From assembly GCA_028751075.1 (NCBI GenBank), contig JAQZDA010000012.1:1-58479 (forward strand): a stretch of DNA of 58,479 bases. Reading direction: 5' to 3'. Every line of letters begins with the position of its first letter. Position 1 is the stretch's first letter. This document shows, one piece after another, positions 39,947 to 47,912 of this stretch. The notes beneath the pieces were generated by a model that was given only the letters and a program-made list of their open reading frames with translations, searched no databases and was not told where the DNA came from. The translations under genes were made by a program, and so were the position numbers. Origin of the DNA: Euryarchaeota archaeon Ods02 (GTDB lineage: Archaea > Halobacteriota > Halobacteria > Halobacteriales > Halorutilaceae).

Positions 39947-40729
39947 ATGCAGCAGAACGACCAGATGGCGTACGACCGCGGGAGCACTATATTCTCACCC
40001 GACGGACGCCTGTACCAGGTGGAGTACGCCAGGGAAGCCGTGAAACGCGGAAGCGTGAGCGTCGGCGTCAAGACCGGGGAGAGCGTGGTCCTGCTTGCGG
40101 AGAAACGCGTCGGCAGCGACCTACTCGTCAGCGGAAGCATTGAGAAGATATATCAGGTAGACGACCACATAGCCGTCGCCGCAAGCGGACACGTCGCAGA
40201 CGCCCGCCAGCTCGTGGACTTCGCACGACTCGAGAGCCAGCGCAACACCTACATGTACGAGGAGGACCTCGACACCGACACCCTGTCGAAGGCTCTAGGC
40301 GATCACATCCAGCAGTACACCCAGTACGGCGGCACCCGTCCCTTCGGATGCGCGCTCCTGATCGGCGGCTTCACACGCGGGGAACCCGCGTTGATAGAGA
40401 GCGAACCCAGCGGCGCCATCATCGGATACAAGGCCGCCGGCATCGGCGAAGGACGAGCGCAGGTGGAGGAGAAGCTGGAGGAAGGCTACGAGGAGGATCT
40501 GTCGACGGAGGAAGGCCTCGAGCTCGGTCTGAAGGCGTTGATAGAAGGCGACGAGGACAGCGACGTCGACGCCGTCCAGGCCGCTGTAATCGACGAAGAA
40601 GGCTTCCGCGTGGTTCCACGTGAAGAGATAGAGGAGGTCGCACCCGAGGAGACGGAAGACGGAGACGCTGAAGGAGCTGACGAAGACGCAGAGTCAGACG
40701 AAGGAGAGGACGAAGGCTCGGAAGAGTAA
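39947..40729 (+). CDS. psmA: Proteasome alpha subunit (PsmA)
   Basis: A 260-residue alpha-type subunit with the family N-terminus (DRGSTIFSPDGRLYQVEYA) and the KRGSVSVGVKTGESVVLLAEK strand. It forms the outer rings of the 20S proteasome and gates substrate entry. The acidic C-terminal tail (about 230-260, Glu/Asp/Gly rich) is longer than in non-halophiles. The next gene, a Nudix hydrolase, starts two bases downstream and is probably cotranscribed. Confidence 0.96.
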   Translation: MQQNDQMAYDRGSTIFSPDGRLYQVEYAREAVKRGSVSVGVKTGESVVLLAEKRVGSDLLVSGSIEKIYQVDDHIAVAASGHVADARQLVDFARLESQRNTYMYEEDLDTDTLSKALGDHIQQYTQYGGTRPFGCALLIGGFTRGEPALIESEPSGAIIGYKAAGIGEGRAQVEEKLEEGYEEDLSTEEGLELGLKALIEGDEDSDVDAVQAAVIDEEGFRVVPREEIEEVAPEETEDGDAEGADEDAESDEGEDEGSEE

Positions 40730-40731
40730 CC

Positions 40732-41286
40732 GTGGCCGAGGAGGGAGACCGTGAGGAGGAGCTAAACAGGGAAAGGTTCGACGACGTACTCACGCAGAGC
40801 GCCGTCGTAGTACCACGGTTCCAGCTGGAGGACGGCCGCGAAGCAATCCTGCTTACGCGGCGCGCCGACCACCTGTCGCGTCACGCTGGCGAGGTCAGCT
40901 TCCCCGGCGGAAGCAAGGAAGCCACCGACGACAGCTTACGGGAGACCGCATTGAGGGAGCTCCACGAAGAGGTCGGCGTCCCGCCGGTAGACGCCGACGT
41001 CAGGCGGCAGCTGAAGGACGTCTTGACGACGACGGGGTTCGTCATCCGTCCGTTTCTCGCGGAGATACCGTATCCCTACGAGTTCACGGTGCAGGAGGAA
41101 GAGGTGGACACCGTTCTTACCGCGTCCCTCGACGAGCTCGTCGAGCCCGGGGTGCACGAGATGGAGAGCCAGGGCGGGATGAAGATACATTACTTCCACC
41201 TCGACGACCACACCGTCTGGGGCGCCACAGGTGAGATAGTCGCCCGCCTGCTGCAGGAGGAACGCGGCTGGAAACCCGACGTCTGA
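40732..41286 (+). CDS. Nudix hydrolase, CoA-diphosphatase (NudL) type
   Basis: The 184-residue protein (GTG start) has the Nudix box GGSKEATDDSLRETALREL...EEVGV (59-83) and, just before it, the CoA-pyrophosphatase signature LLTRRADHLSRHAGEVSFPGG. It should split CoA or acyl-CoA into 4'-phosphopantetheine and 3',5'-ADP. It follows psmA after two bases. Nothing else in the operon explains the link. Confidence 0.87.
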   Translation: MAEEGDREEELNRERFDDVLTQSAVVVPRFQLEDGREAILLTRRADHLSRHAGEVSFPGGSKEATDDSLRETALRELHEEVGVPPVDADVRRQLKDVLTTTGFVIRPFLAEIPYPYEFTVQEEEVDTVLTASLDELVEPGVHEMESQGGMKIHYFHLDDHTVWGATGEIVARLLQEERGWKPDV

Positions 41287-41354
41287 ACGAGGTCGTCTCC
41301 CTCCTACTTCGTCGGGTAAGGCAACTGTTTTCGGCGTCCACGGGCTACCACCAG

Positions 41355-41837
41355 ATGATGTACGTCCCCGACCGCGTGTTCACGGTGGAAGGCGTCGGCC
41401 GCCACCGCGACAGGCTGGCGTCCTTCGAGCTGGCGCTCCGTGACGCCGGCGTCGAACCCTTCAACTTCGTCGGCGTCAGCAGCATCTACCCGCCGGACGC
41501 CGAACGCGTCTCAATGGAGGAAGGCAGGGACGCCCTCGAAGCCGGTCAGGTGGTGCATGCGGTACTGAGCGAGGCGTCGACGCCGCAGAACCAGCGGGTG
41601 GCTGCCTCTGTCGGAGCCGCCCGCCCCCCCGAAGGACACGGTTACTTCGTCGAGAAGAACGGAGTAGCCGACGCAGCACCAGAGGAAGGCGACGCCGGAG
41701 CGTTGGCGAGGGAGCTTGTGGACGAACTCCGCGAAGAGCTGGAGGAGGAGTTCGAGCTCTACGTCTCCACCGAAGGCGAGCGCGACGTCTGGACGACGGC
41801 CGTCGCCGCCGTCGTCTTCGTACCACCTGCCGACTGA
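41355..41837 (+). CDS. pdaD: Pyruvoyl-dependent arginine decarboxylase (PdaD)
   Basis: A 160-residue proenzyme. It cuts itself between S42 and S43 (NFVGVSSIYPPDAE) to make the pyruvoyl group, then decarboxylates arginine to agmatine for polyamine and agmatidine synthesis. The acidic, Glu-rich C-terminal part (about 115-145) and DVWTTAVAAVVFVP fit the family. A double ATG marks the start (41355). It follows Nudix by 68 bases. Confidence 0.92.
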   Translation: MMYVPDRVFTVEGVGRHRDRLASFELALRDAGVEPFNFVGVSSIYPPDAERVSMEEGRDALEAGQVVHAVLSEASTPQNQRVAASVGAARPPEGHGYFVEKNGVADAAPEEGDAGALARELVDELREELEEEFELYVSTEGERDVWTTAVAAVVFVPPAD

Positions 41838-41919
41838 ACGCCGGACGAACTCCAGTTTCGCGACCTCGACCGTCCAATCCTCCGACAGAACCAATGCACC
41901 GGCGGTCGAACCCGACTGC

Positions 41920-43080
41920 ATGGACTTCGACTACCTCGACCTCGACAGCGACCTCACGGAGGAGCAACGGAGGATACGTGACACCTCGCGGGAGTTCGTC
42001 GAAGACCGTGTGAAACCCGACGTCGGAGACTGGTACCAGGAAGGAGAGCTACCGCTCGACGTCCTCCGGGAGATGGGTGACCTGGGTTTCTACCTGCCGA
42101 CCGTCGACGGATACGGCCTCCCCGGAGTCGACTACCGGAGCTACGGCCTCGTGCTGCAGGAGCTGGAAGCCGGAGACAGCGGCGTCCGGTCCGCCGCCAG
42201 CGTCCAGGGCAGCCTCGTGATGTATCCCATCCACGAGTTCGGGTCGGAGGAACAACGCGAGAGCTACCTGCCCTCGCTCGGCTCCGGCGACGAAATCGGT
42301 TGCTTCGGTCTCACGGAGCCGGAACACGGCAGCGACCCCTCGTCCATGGAGACATCTGCGGAGGCGGACGACGACGGCTACCGGTTGAATGGCGTCAAGA
42401 CCTGGATAACGAACGCGCCGGTGGCGGACGTCGCCGTAGTCTGGGCGCGTGACACCGACACCGACGCTGTCAAGGGCTTCGTAGTCGACACCGACTCTGA
42501 CGGCGTCGAGACACCGGAGATAACGGGGAAGCTGTCGCTACGTGCATCCAGCACCGGAGAGATACATCTCGACGACGCCTACGTACCCGAGGAAGACGTC
42601 CTCGGGGTCGAAGGCATGAAGGGGCCGTTGAAATGTCTGACTCAGGGACGGTACGGAGTTGCCTGGGGCGCCGTCGGCGCCGCCCGCGACTGCCTCGAAT
42701 CAGCGGTGGAGTACGGGAAAGACCGCGAGCAGTGGGGTCGAGCTATCGCGGGTTTCCAGATGCAGCAGGAGAAGATAGCGGAGATGGCGACAGAGGTTTC
42801 GACGTCGAACCTACTGGTGCACAGGCTCGCCGACCTCCAGGAGGACGACGGTATGCGGCCGCAACAGGTGTCGATGGCGAAACGCCACAACGCCGAAGCC
42901 GCGCGAGACGTCGCACGTACCGCCAGGGAGATGCTCGGAGGAAACGGTGTCACCACGGATTATCCGCCGATGCGGCATCTCGCGAACATGGAGACCGTGT
43001 ACACCTACGAGGGCACCCACGACGTTCACTCTCTGATAATCGGGGAGGATCTGACGGGCTTGTCGGCTTTCCATGGCTGA
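41920..43080 (+). CDS. Acyl-CoA dehydrogenase, glutaryl-CoA-dehydrogenase-like
   Basis: ATG 41920 gives 386 residues; the open frame extends further upstream but only into pdaD. GCFGLTEPEHGSDPSSM is the substrate/FAD motif, KTWITNAPVADVAVVWA the next strand, and E364 in TYEGTHDVH the catalytic base with the EGTHD form typical of glutaryl-CoA dehydrogenase. It passes electrons to the ETF encoded at 50-52 kb. It begins 82 bases after pdaD and ends 10 bases from the convergent MgtE gene. Confidence 0.88.
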   Translation: MDFDYLDLDSDLTEEQRRIRDTSREFVEDRVKPDVGDWYQEGELPLDVLREMGDLGFYLPTVDGYGLPGVDYRSYGLVLQELEAGDSGVRSAASVQGSLVMYPIHEFGSEEQRESYLPSLGSGDEIGCFGLTEPEHGSDPSSMETSAEADDDGYRLNGVKTWITNAPVADVAVVWARDTDTDAVKGFVVDTDSDGVETPEITGKLSLRASSTGEIHLDDAYVPEEDVLGVEGMKGPLKCLTQGRYGVAWGAVGAARDCLESAVEYGKDREQWGRAIAGFQMQQEKIAEMATEVSTSNLLVHRLADLQEDDGMRPQQVSMAKRHNAEAARDVARTAREMLGGNGVTTDYPPMRHLANMETVYTYEGTHDVHSLIIGEDLTGLSAFHG

Positions 43081-43090
43081 GGTAAGGCCG

Positions 43091-43690
43091 TCAAAGCACC
43101 AGGATTGCGACACCACTCAGCACTATCACTCCGAGGATGTCGCAGACGTTGGTGACGACGGGGATGGTGGTGTCGTCGGGGTCGACCCCGAGGTTGTAGC
43201 TGACGTAGGTTGCCCCGAGGCTGAGGGCGACGGCGAGGACGGCGAGGATCATCCCGCTGACGAAGGATATCACGAGCAAGGTCGAAAGCTCCATCGGCGG
43301 CGCGGCGGCGAAGCCGACTGCGTAGGAGAGGTGGCCGACCCCGTACGCCGCCAGTCCCATCAGGACGAATATCGTCGACGCCAGCATCATCACCGCGGCG
43401 ACGTTCTTCTGGATGACGTCGTCCCTCAAGCTGAAGTCCAGCGTTCCGAGATGCAGCCTGGTGGAGAGACGGCTCGACATGATAGCGCCCAGGTTCCCTC
43501 CCATGTCGATCATCACTGGCACGAGCACGAACAAGGTCGGATGTTCGAGGAACGTCTCCTCCAAGACCTCGAGGACGACTCCTGAACCCATCTCGAGTAT
43601 AGACAGCCCGACGAGAACCGGTATCATGGTGGCTACGATGGCGCGTGTCTCCCAGCTTCCGAGGGAGCCTTCGGGAACCACCGCCTTCAC
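43091..43690 (-). CDS. MgtE/SLC41-type divalent cation transporter half (downstream)
   Basis: A 199-residue protein (GTG start) with about five hydrophobic segments. The SLC41 signatures are visible: MIDMGGNLGAIMSSRLSTRLHLG (split here as MIDMGGNLGAIMSSRLS and LHLG) and the metal-binding LGVDPDDTTIPVVTNVCD. It matches one of the two five-helix units of MgtE; the other is encoded just upstream (43710-44306). The cytoplasmic N and CBS domains of bacterial MgtE are absent. Confidence 0.82.
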   Translation of the reverse strand: MKAVVPEGSLGSWETRAIVATMIPVLVGLSILEMGSGVVLEVLEETFLEHPTLFVLVPVMIDMGGNLGAIMSSRLSTRLHLGTLDFSLRDDVIQKNVAAVMMLASTIFVLMGLAAYGVGHLSYAVGFAAAPPMELSTLLVISFVSGMILAVLAVALSLGATYVSYNLGVDPDDTTIPVVTNVCDILGVIVLSGVAILVL

Positions 43691-43709
43691 GTCACCACCT
43701 CGGGTTCCT

Positions 43710-44306
43710 TCATACTATCACCCCGATGGTGATGACTGCGACGTACAGGAAGACGACGCCGAAGATGTCGCCGAGAGTGGTGACGATGGGTCCGACGAGG
43801 TTGTCGGGGTCGAGGCCGTACTTGTAACCGGCGAAGATCAGGATCAGGAGACCGACTATGAGGACGACTGCGGTGAGCACTCCAGCGATGAAGGTGATTC
43901 CGACGAGCTCTATCAGGGCCGCGGGTTCACGGCCTATCACGTGCATCGTCAACCAGGCGAGGAACCCGATGAATATCGAGATGAAGACGCCGTTGATGAG
44001 GCTGGCTGCTACGGCGTTGAACAGCCGTCGGTTCCAGGTGAACCTGGGTTCGATCAACCCCTGATGTAGCCCGCTTGCTATCCGAGCTCCGAGCGCTCCG
44101 TATACGTTGCCGCGGGTGGCGAGGAAAGCAGGAACCAGAACAAGCAAGCCAGGGTACCTTTCGAAGCCGGCGAGCATCTCCTCGCCTCCGAGGACGGCTC
44201 CCGCGAACAAGCCGCCGCCGAGCGCGACGACGAGGATCAGGATGGTCTCCCTGTATATCTCGTATGCGTCCTCGAGCACCGGCGACGTCATCGGTTGACC
44301 TGTCAT
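43710..44306 (-). CDS. MgtE/SLC41-type divalent cation transporter half (upstream)
   Basis: A 198-residue partner of the next gene, with about five hydrophobic segments. AFLATRGNVYGALGARIASGL and YGLDPDNLVGPIVTTLGD carry the acidic metal-path residues in the places expected for the second MgtE half. The two halves are encoded 19 bases apart on one strand and probably form a heterodimer for magnesium uptake. A divergent gene (44386) codes for a PhoU-RCK-type regulatory partner. Confidence 0.82.
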   Translation of the reverse strand: MTGQPMTSPVLEDAYEIYRETILILVVALGGGLFAGAVLGGEEMLAGFERYPGLLVLVPAFLATRGNVYGALGARIASGLHQGLIEPRFTWNRRLFNAVAASLINGVFISIFIGFLAWLTMHVIGREPAALIELVGITFIAGVLTAVVLIVGLLILIFAGYKYGLDPDNLVGPIVTTLGDIFGVVFLYVAVITIGVIV

Positions 44307-44385
44307 AGCCGTAGACTACACATAACTTTTCCTCAACCACCTCGTGCTCCAAAGATTTAACCTCGCTTTCCGTCTACTACATCTG

Positions 44386-45585
44386 ATGACCGACTCGGAC
44401 GCCGGGGGCATAGAGTACGAGCCACGGAGCGTGAAGGACATCGTCGTCGAGATGAAGGACACTTCGGAGCTGATGGTGGATCTCGCCTACAGCGCGGTGC
44501 TCTACAGGAACCACGAGATAGCGAAGGAGGTGCTCGACCTCGAGGAGCACATGAACGTCCTCCGGTACCACGCCCACATGACCCTGATGCTCGCCGGCAG
44601 GAACCCGCAGGAGGCGGAGCAGCTGACGGGTATCTTCCAGATAGTGTCGGCGGCGGAGAAGATAGCGAACGCCGCCGACGACATCGCCACCGTACTGACG
44701 GAGGACGTCGGCTTGCCGCCCGAGCTACGGAGTGCTTTACCGGGGGCTAAGGAGATGATGGTGCGGGCGGAGGTCGACGCCGAGAGCGAGATCGAAGGCA
44801 GGACGCTCGAGGACATCAACCTCGAGACCGAGACCGGGGTGCACGTCGTCGCCATCAAACGCGACACCGACTGGATCTTCGGACCCGAACGCGAGGAGAA
44901 GGTGCTTCGCGGCGACGTCCTGTTCGGCGAAGGCCCGGAAGCCGGGGTGGAGCAGTTCTACGAGATGGCGACCCGCCGGAGCTACGAGAAGGAGATGATG
45001 GAGTCTAGCGAGATCGAAGGCCTCGACCGCGCGATGGCAGCCATCGTCGAGATGAAGGACATCGGTGAACTAGCCGTTGGACTAGCGTACAGCTCGGCGT
45101 TGTTCGAGAACGAGGACATCGCCCGCGAGGTCCAGGCGCTGGAGGCGGAGACCGACCGGATGAAGCAGGATCTCGAGGAATGGGTGCTGGAGAGCGCAGG
45201 CCACGTCGACGACCCCATGCAGCTCCAGGGACTCATACATCTCGCTATATCCAGCGAGGTCATAACCGACGCTGCCCTAGAGATAGCGGACACCGTCCTC
45301 CGGGACATAGATCTGCATCCCGTGTTCACTGAGGCGGTGAAGGAGAGCACCGAACAGATAGTCAGCGTGAAGGTACTGGGGGATAGCGAGCTCGACGGCC
45401 GCACCCTCGGCGAGACCCTCGTGGAAGCCGACACCGGCATGTTCGTCATGGCTATCCACCGTGACGACGATGGCTGGGTGTACAGCCCCGACAGCGACAC
45501 CAAGGTGCACGCCGGCGACACCCTGATAGCGCGAGGGCCGGAGAACGGCGAGGAACGGCTAAGGCGGATGGCGGGCGCAGGCTGA
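44386..45585 (+). CDS. Tandem PhoU/RCK_C-domain protein linked to MgtE transport
   Basis: ATG 44386 (MTDSDAGG) gives 399 residues in two repeats. Each repeat has a PhoU-like helical part (SVKDIVVEMKDTSELMVDLA; MAAIVEMKDIGELAVGLA) followed by a TrkA-C/RCK_C module (GRTLEDINLETETGVHVVAI; GRTLGETLVEADTGMFVMAI). Proteins of this type regulate cation transporters by binding a ligand in the RCK_C part. Divergent placement from the two MgtE halves supports a role in magnesium control. Confidence 0.85.
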   Translation: MTDSDAGGIEYEPRSVKDIVVEMKDTSELMVDLAYSAVLYRNHEIAKEVLDLEEHMNVLRYHAHMTLMLAGRNPQEAEQLTGIFQIVSAAEKIANAADDIATVLTEDVGLPPELRSALPGAKEMMVRAEVDAESEIEGRTLEDINLETETGVHVVAIKRDTDWIFGPEREEKVLRGDVLFGEGPEAGVEQFYEMATRRSYEKEMMESSEIEGLDRAMAAIVEMKDIGELAVGLAYSSALFENEDIAREVQALEAETDRMKQDLEEWVLESAGHVDDPMQLQGLIHLAISSEVITDAALEIADTVLRDIDLHPVFTEAVKESTEQIVSVKVLGDSELDGRTLGETLVEADTGMFVMAIHRDDDGWVYSPDSDTKVHAGDTLIARGPENGEERLRRMAGAG

Positions 45586-45661
45586 ATCCGACCATCCACG
45601 AACGAAATCTCTTCTAGTTAACCGGTTAGTTTAACCTTCTGGGGCTTCTATACACGGTACC

Positions 45662-45934
45662 TTGAGCGTCGACGACGAACCCCCCGAGGAAGGCGAGGGC
45701 GCGGTCTCCGGCAACCAGGCTTCCATCCCCGCCGACGTACGCCGCGCCGCCGACATCCGCGACGGCGACCGCCTGAGGTGGCGGTGGAGCGATGGAGAGC
45801 TCACCGTCGACGTCGTACGACAGCGCGAACGAGCGTTCCCACCGGAGTTCGACGGCTTCGAACCCGAAAACGAAGCCGTCCACCACGACGAAGCGGGTCT
45901 GGAGCCGGCGGGCGACATCGACGCCGGCGACTGA
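45662..45934 (+). CDS. AbrB-type antitoxin (VapB-like)
   Basis: The 90-residue protein (TTG start) contains QASIPADVRRAADIRDGDRL, the swapped-hairpin AbrB core, followed by WRWSDGELTVDVV and an acidic tail that would cover the toxin. It overlaps the toxin start (TGATG, one-base ... four-base overlap at 45932-45936), the hallmark of a toxin-antitoxin pair. It binds DNA and neutralises VapC. Confidence 0.82.
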   Translation: MSVDDEPPEEGEGAVSGNQASIPADVRRAADIRDGDRLRWRWSDGELTVDVVRQRERAFPPEFDGFEPENEAVHHDEAGLEPAGDIDAGD

Positions 45935-46365
45935 TGCAGCACTCGTTAGTCGACACCGTCGTCCTCTACGGAGCCTTCGACAGAGGCGACCAGCACCACG
46001 AACACGCGCTCCCGATAGTCAGGGGAATGGACTCAGGCGACCTACCCGTCGGCGTAGTGCTCGATCTGGTGTACGCCGAAACCTTCAACGCCGTCACTCA
46101 CGCTATGGCTCACGAGGACTGCGTCGAGGCGGCGGAGATGCTGGAGCACAGCCGGGGATTCACCGTCGAAAGAACCAACCGCGACGTCTGGAGACGCAGC
46201 CACAGCGTCTACCGGGAGAACCCACATCTCTCGTTCGTCGACTCCGCCATAGCTGCGTACGCAGAGGTGGAGAACCTCGACTACCTGTACTCGTTCGACA
46301 CGGGGTTCGACTCGGTGGAGGGGCTGCAGCGGCTGAAGACCGCGGAGAACCCGTACGCGGAGTAG
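45934..46365 (+). CDS. PIN-domain toxin (VapC-like)
   Basis: A 143-residue PIN-domain RNase with the conserved acids in order: Asp7 (VDTVVLYGAFD), Glu near 50 (YAETFN), Asp near 108 (FVDSAIAAYA) and Asp near 127 (SFDTGFD). VapC toxins cut RNAs (tRNA or rRNA) and are held by VapB. The pair sits beside gene debris at 46.4-47 kb, a common setting for such modules. All catalytic acids appear intact, so it should be active. Confidence 0.87.
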   Translation: MQHSLVDTVVLYGAFDRGDQHHEHALPIVRGMDSGDLPVGVVLDLVYAETFNAVTHAMAHEDCVEAAEMLEHSRGFTVERTNRDVWRRSHSVYRENPHLSFVDSAIAAYAEVENLDYLYSFDTGFDSVEGLQRLKTAENPYAE

Positions 46366-46430
46366 CCTCTAATCTACCGTCCTCCGGCGTCGAGGATCAG
46401 GGCTGGGTCTTCTGCATCACCCGGGCTCCT

Positions 46431-46559
46431 GATGTACTGTTCGCCGTGAGATGGATGGTCTTAGTCGTTCGCTATCAACCACGGCCTTATGGCGTCTTCG
46501 TCCTCCTTGAACGGATCCGTCGCCAGCACGACGTCTCCCGGGTCAGGTCGGAGGAGCAG
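46431..46559 (-). pseudogene. MazF/PemK-like toxin remnant
   Basis: Read on the minus strand, PGDVVLATDPFKEDEDAIRP and WLIAND, then after an in-frame TAA (46461-46463) DHPSHGEQYI, match the start of haloarchaeal PemK/MazF toxins, in which a form of HPFHGEQYI is typical. No start codon precedes it and the C-terminal half is missing. Upstream, 46560-46682 is in the same frame, with an ATG and one in-frame TAG, ending WLPTGENDAG; it may be the rest of a decayed partner. The whole is dead. Confidence 0.55.
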
Positions 46560-46759
46560 TCATCCCGCATCGTTCTCTCCCGTCGGAAGCCAGTCGTCGC
46601 GCTCCTCCTCCCCTAGCTAGTCGTCGAGGTACGAAGAGGTTCGATGGTGCTGGTGATGGTCCCGTATCCTCTGATGAGGCATGAACTTCCGCACAGCACC
46701 GCTGTTGATATGGTTAGAAAGCCAGAAAGCGCGTTCCGGCACCTCGTCTGAAGGGTAAC

Positions 46760-46860
46760 TTACTCGTCCCGAAGCTCTCCGCCGTCCGCAGCCAGCTCCG
46801 CCTTGTCCTCCACCTCTAGCGCCTCCGCCCCCAGCTCCGTTATCTCGACGACGTCGATGT
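46760..46860 (-). pseudogene. C-terminal fragment of an HdrD-like oxidoreductase paralogue
   Basis: About 33 codons ending at the stop TAA (46760-46762) encode VVEITELGAEALEVEDKAEL and an acidic tail. This matches the end of the 723-residue HdrD-like protein at 47913-50084 (VVEITELVAEALEVEEKAEV). No upstream part is present. It shows that a second copy once lay here, or that a duplication brought the 3' end across. Between 46860 and 47007 there is only AT-rich sequence with no gene. Confidence 0.65.
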
Positions 46861-47006
46861 TAGATCTCGAAGCTTGGTTCAGTAACGATGTCTTTCGGAA
46901 TCGGGACTAGTTGACGGTTATCGAGTGAGAGAACCCTCCTGAGATAAATTACTGTATCGAATCGAGGCCGAATATTTACATTACTTTGGAGTTGAAGTTC
47001 CCTTTG

Positions 47007-47891
47007 ATGTCGGGCCCCACTTATGAACTGCGGGTTATCAATAGCTATCCGTGCTCAGCTTTCTTGTTGTTGACCTCGTTGTTCGTGATATCCTGGACTG
47101 CGGTCTGGAAGAGAGGTGAAGTAGTATGGGATGGAAAGATCAAGCTCCGGTTCAACGGAACCACGTTGGCCGGCCTCTATCTTGCTTCTATAGGTCTTCT
47201 TACATTGCTCTATGCTGGAAACGAGATACCGAGGTGGAGGGGGATGGAGCATGTTAACATCGTTCTGACACCTGAGCCATTCTATGGCCTCGCAGTAATG
47301 AGCGTCGTAGTCATCTTGCTCGGTTTAGCGATCTTCAGTTACGGTCAACGCAGCGGCCTCGCATCGTGGTTCAACCTTCCGGACCCCACTTCCCTCACTG
47401 AGGCCCCCGAAACATCTCCGAGGTTCTACATAGAAAGGAAAGCAGTAGTGAGCGGCTTCGCCGGCGTAGCCGGCGCCGCCACGTTGGCGGTCTGGTTAGG
47501 TCTCACCGGGGGTTTCTCATGCGGGCTAGCAGTAGCGTTTTTATTCGTTACTGCTTTGACTGTGTCAGGGGTCTACACGGTGCTCTCGGGTTTGAACACT
47601 GCGGGTCTTTTCGTCAGGAACCAGCTGGACGCATCTGCGGAGCTCGATGATCTACTGGGTTACGAGCTCAGGGTCTTAGCCGGAGGGCTGCTGGTGACTC
47701 TGGGGGTAGTGGGGCTTCCCGTATCGGTCGGGATCTATCTTCTCGTCATATCACCCTCTCTAGCGGATCCTCTGGACCCTCAGATGCCTTTGACGTTGTT
47801 CTATGCTGCAGTAGCCACCGTACCCTTCGCGCTCGCGGCGTGGGGGTTCAGAACCGGTTTCGAAGCGGTGGACGGGTTCTACGAGAGCTGA
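47007..47891 (+). CDS. Hypothetical polytopic membrane protein, probably acquired
   Basis: ATG 47007 gives 294 residues (a TTG at 46986 is also possible). There are about seven or eight hydrophobic segments and a soluble loop near 125-150. No family is recognised. Codon use and base composition are AT-richer than the neighbours at the 5' end, and the gene sits between a broken copy of the HdrD-like gene and the intact one, so insertion is likely. It ends 21 bases from the convergent HdrD-like gene. Confidence 0.55.
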   Translation: MSGPTYELRVINSYPCSAFLLLTSLFVISWTAVWKRGEVVWDGKIKLRFNGTTLAGLYLASIGLLTLLYAGNEIPRWRGMEHVNIVLTPEPFYGLAVMSVVVILLGLAIFSYGQRSGLASWFNLPDPTSLTEAPETSPRFYIERKAVVSGFAGVAGAATLAVWLGLTGGFSCGLAVAFLFVTALTVSGVYTVLSGLNTAGLFVRNQLDASAELDDLLGYELRVLAGGLLVTLGVVGLPVSVGIYLLVISPSLADPLDPQMPLTLFYAAVATVPFALAAWGFRTGFEAVDGFYES

Positions 47892-47912
47892 ACCGTCTTC
47901 CACCGTGGACGA

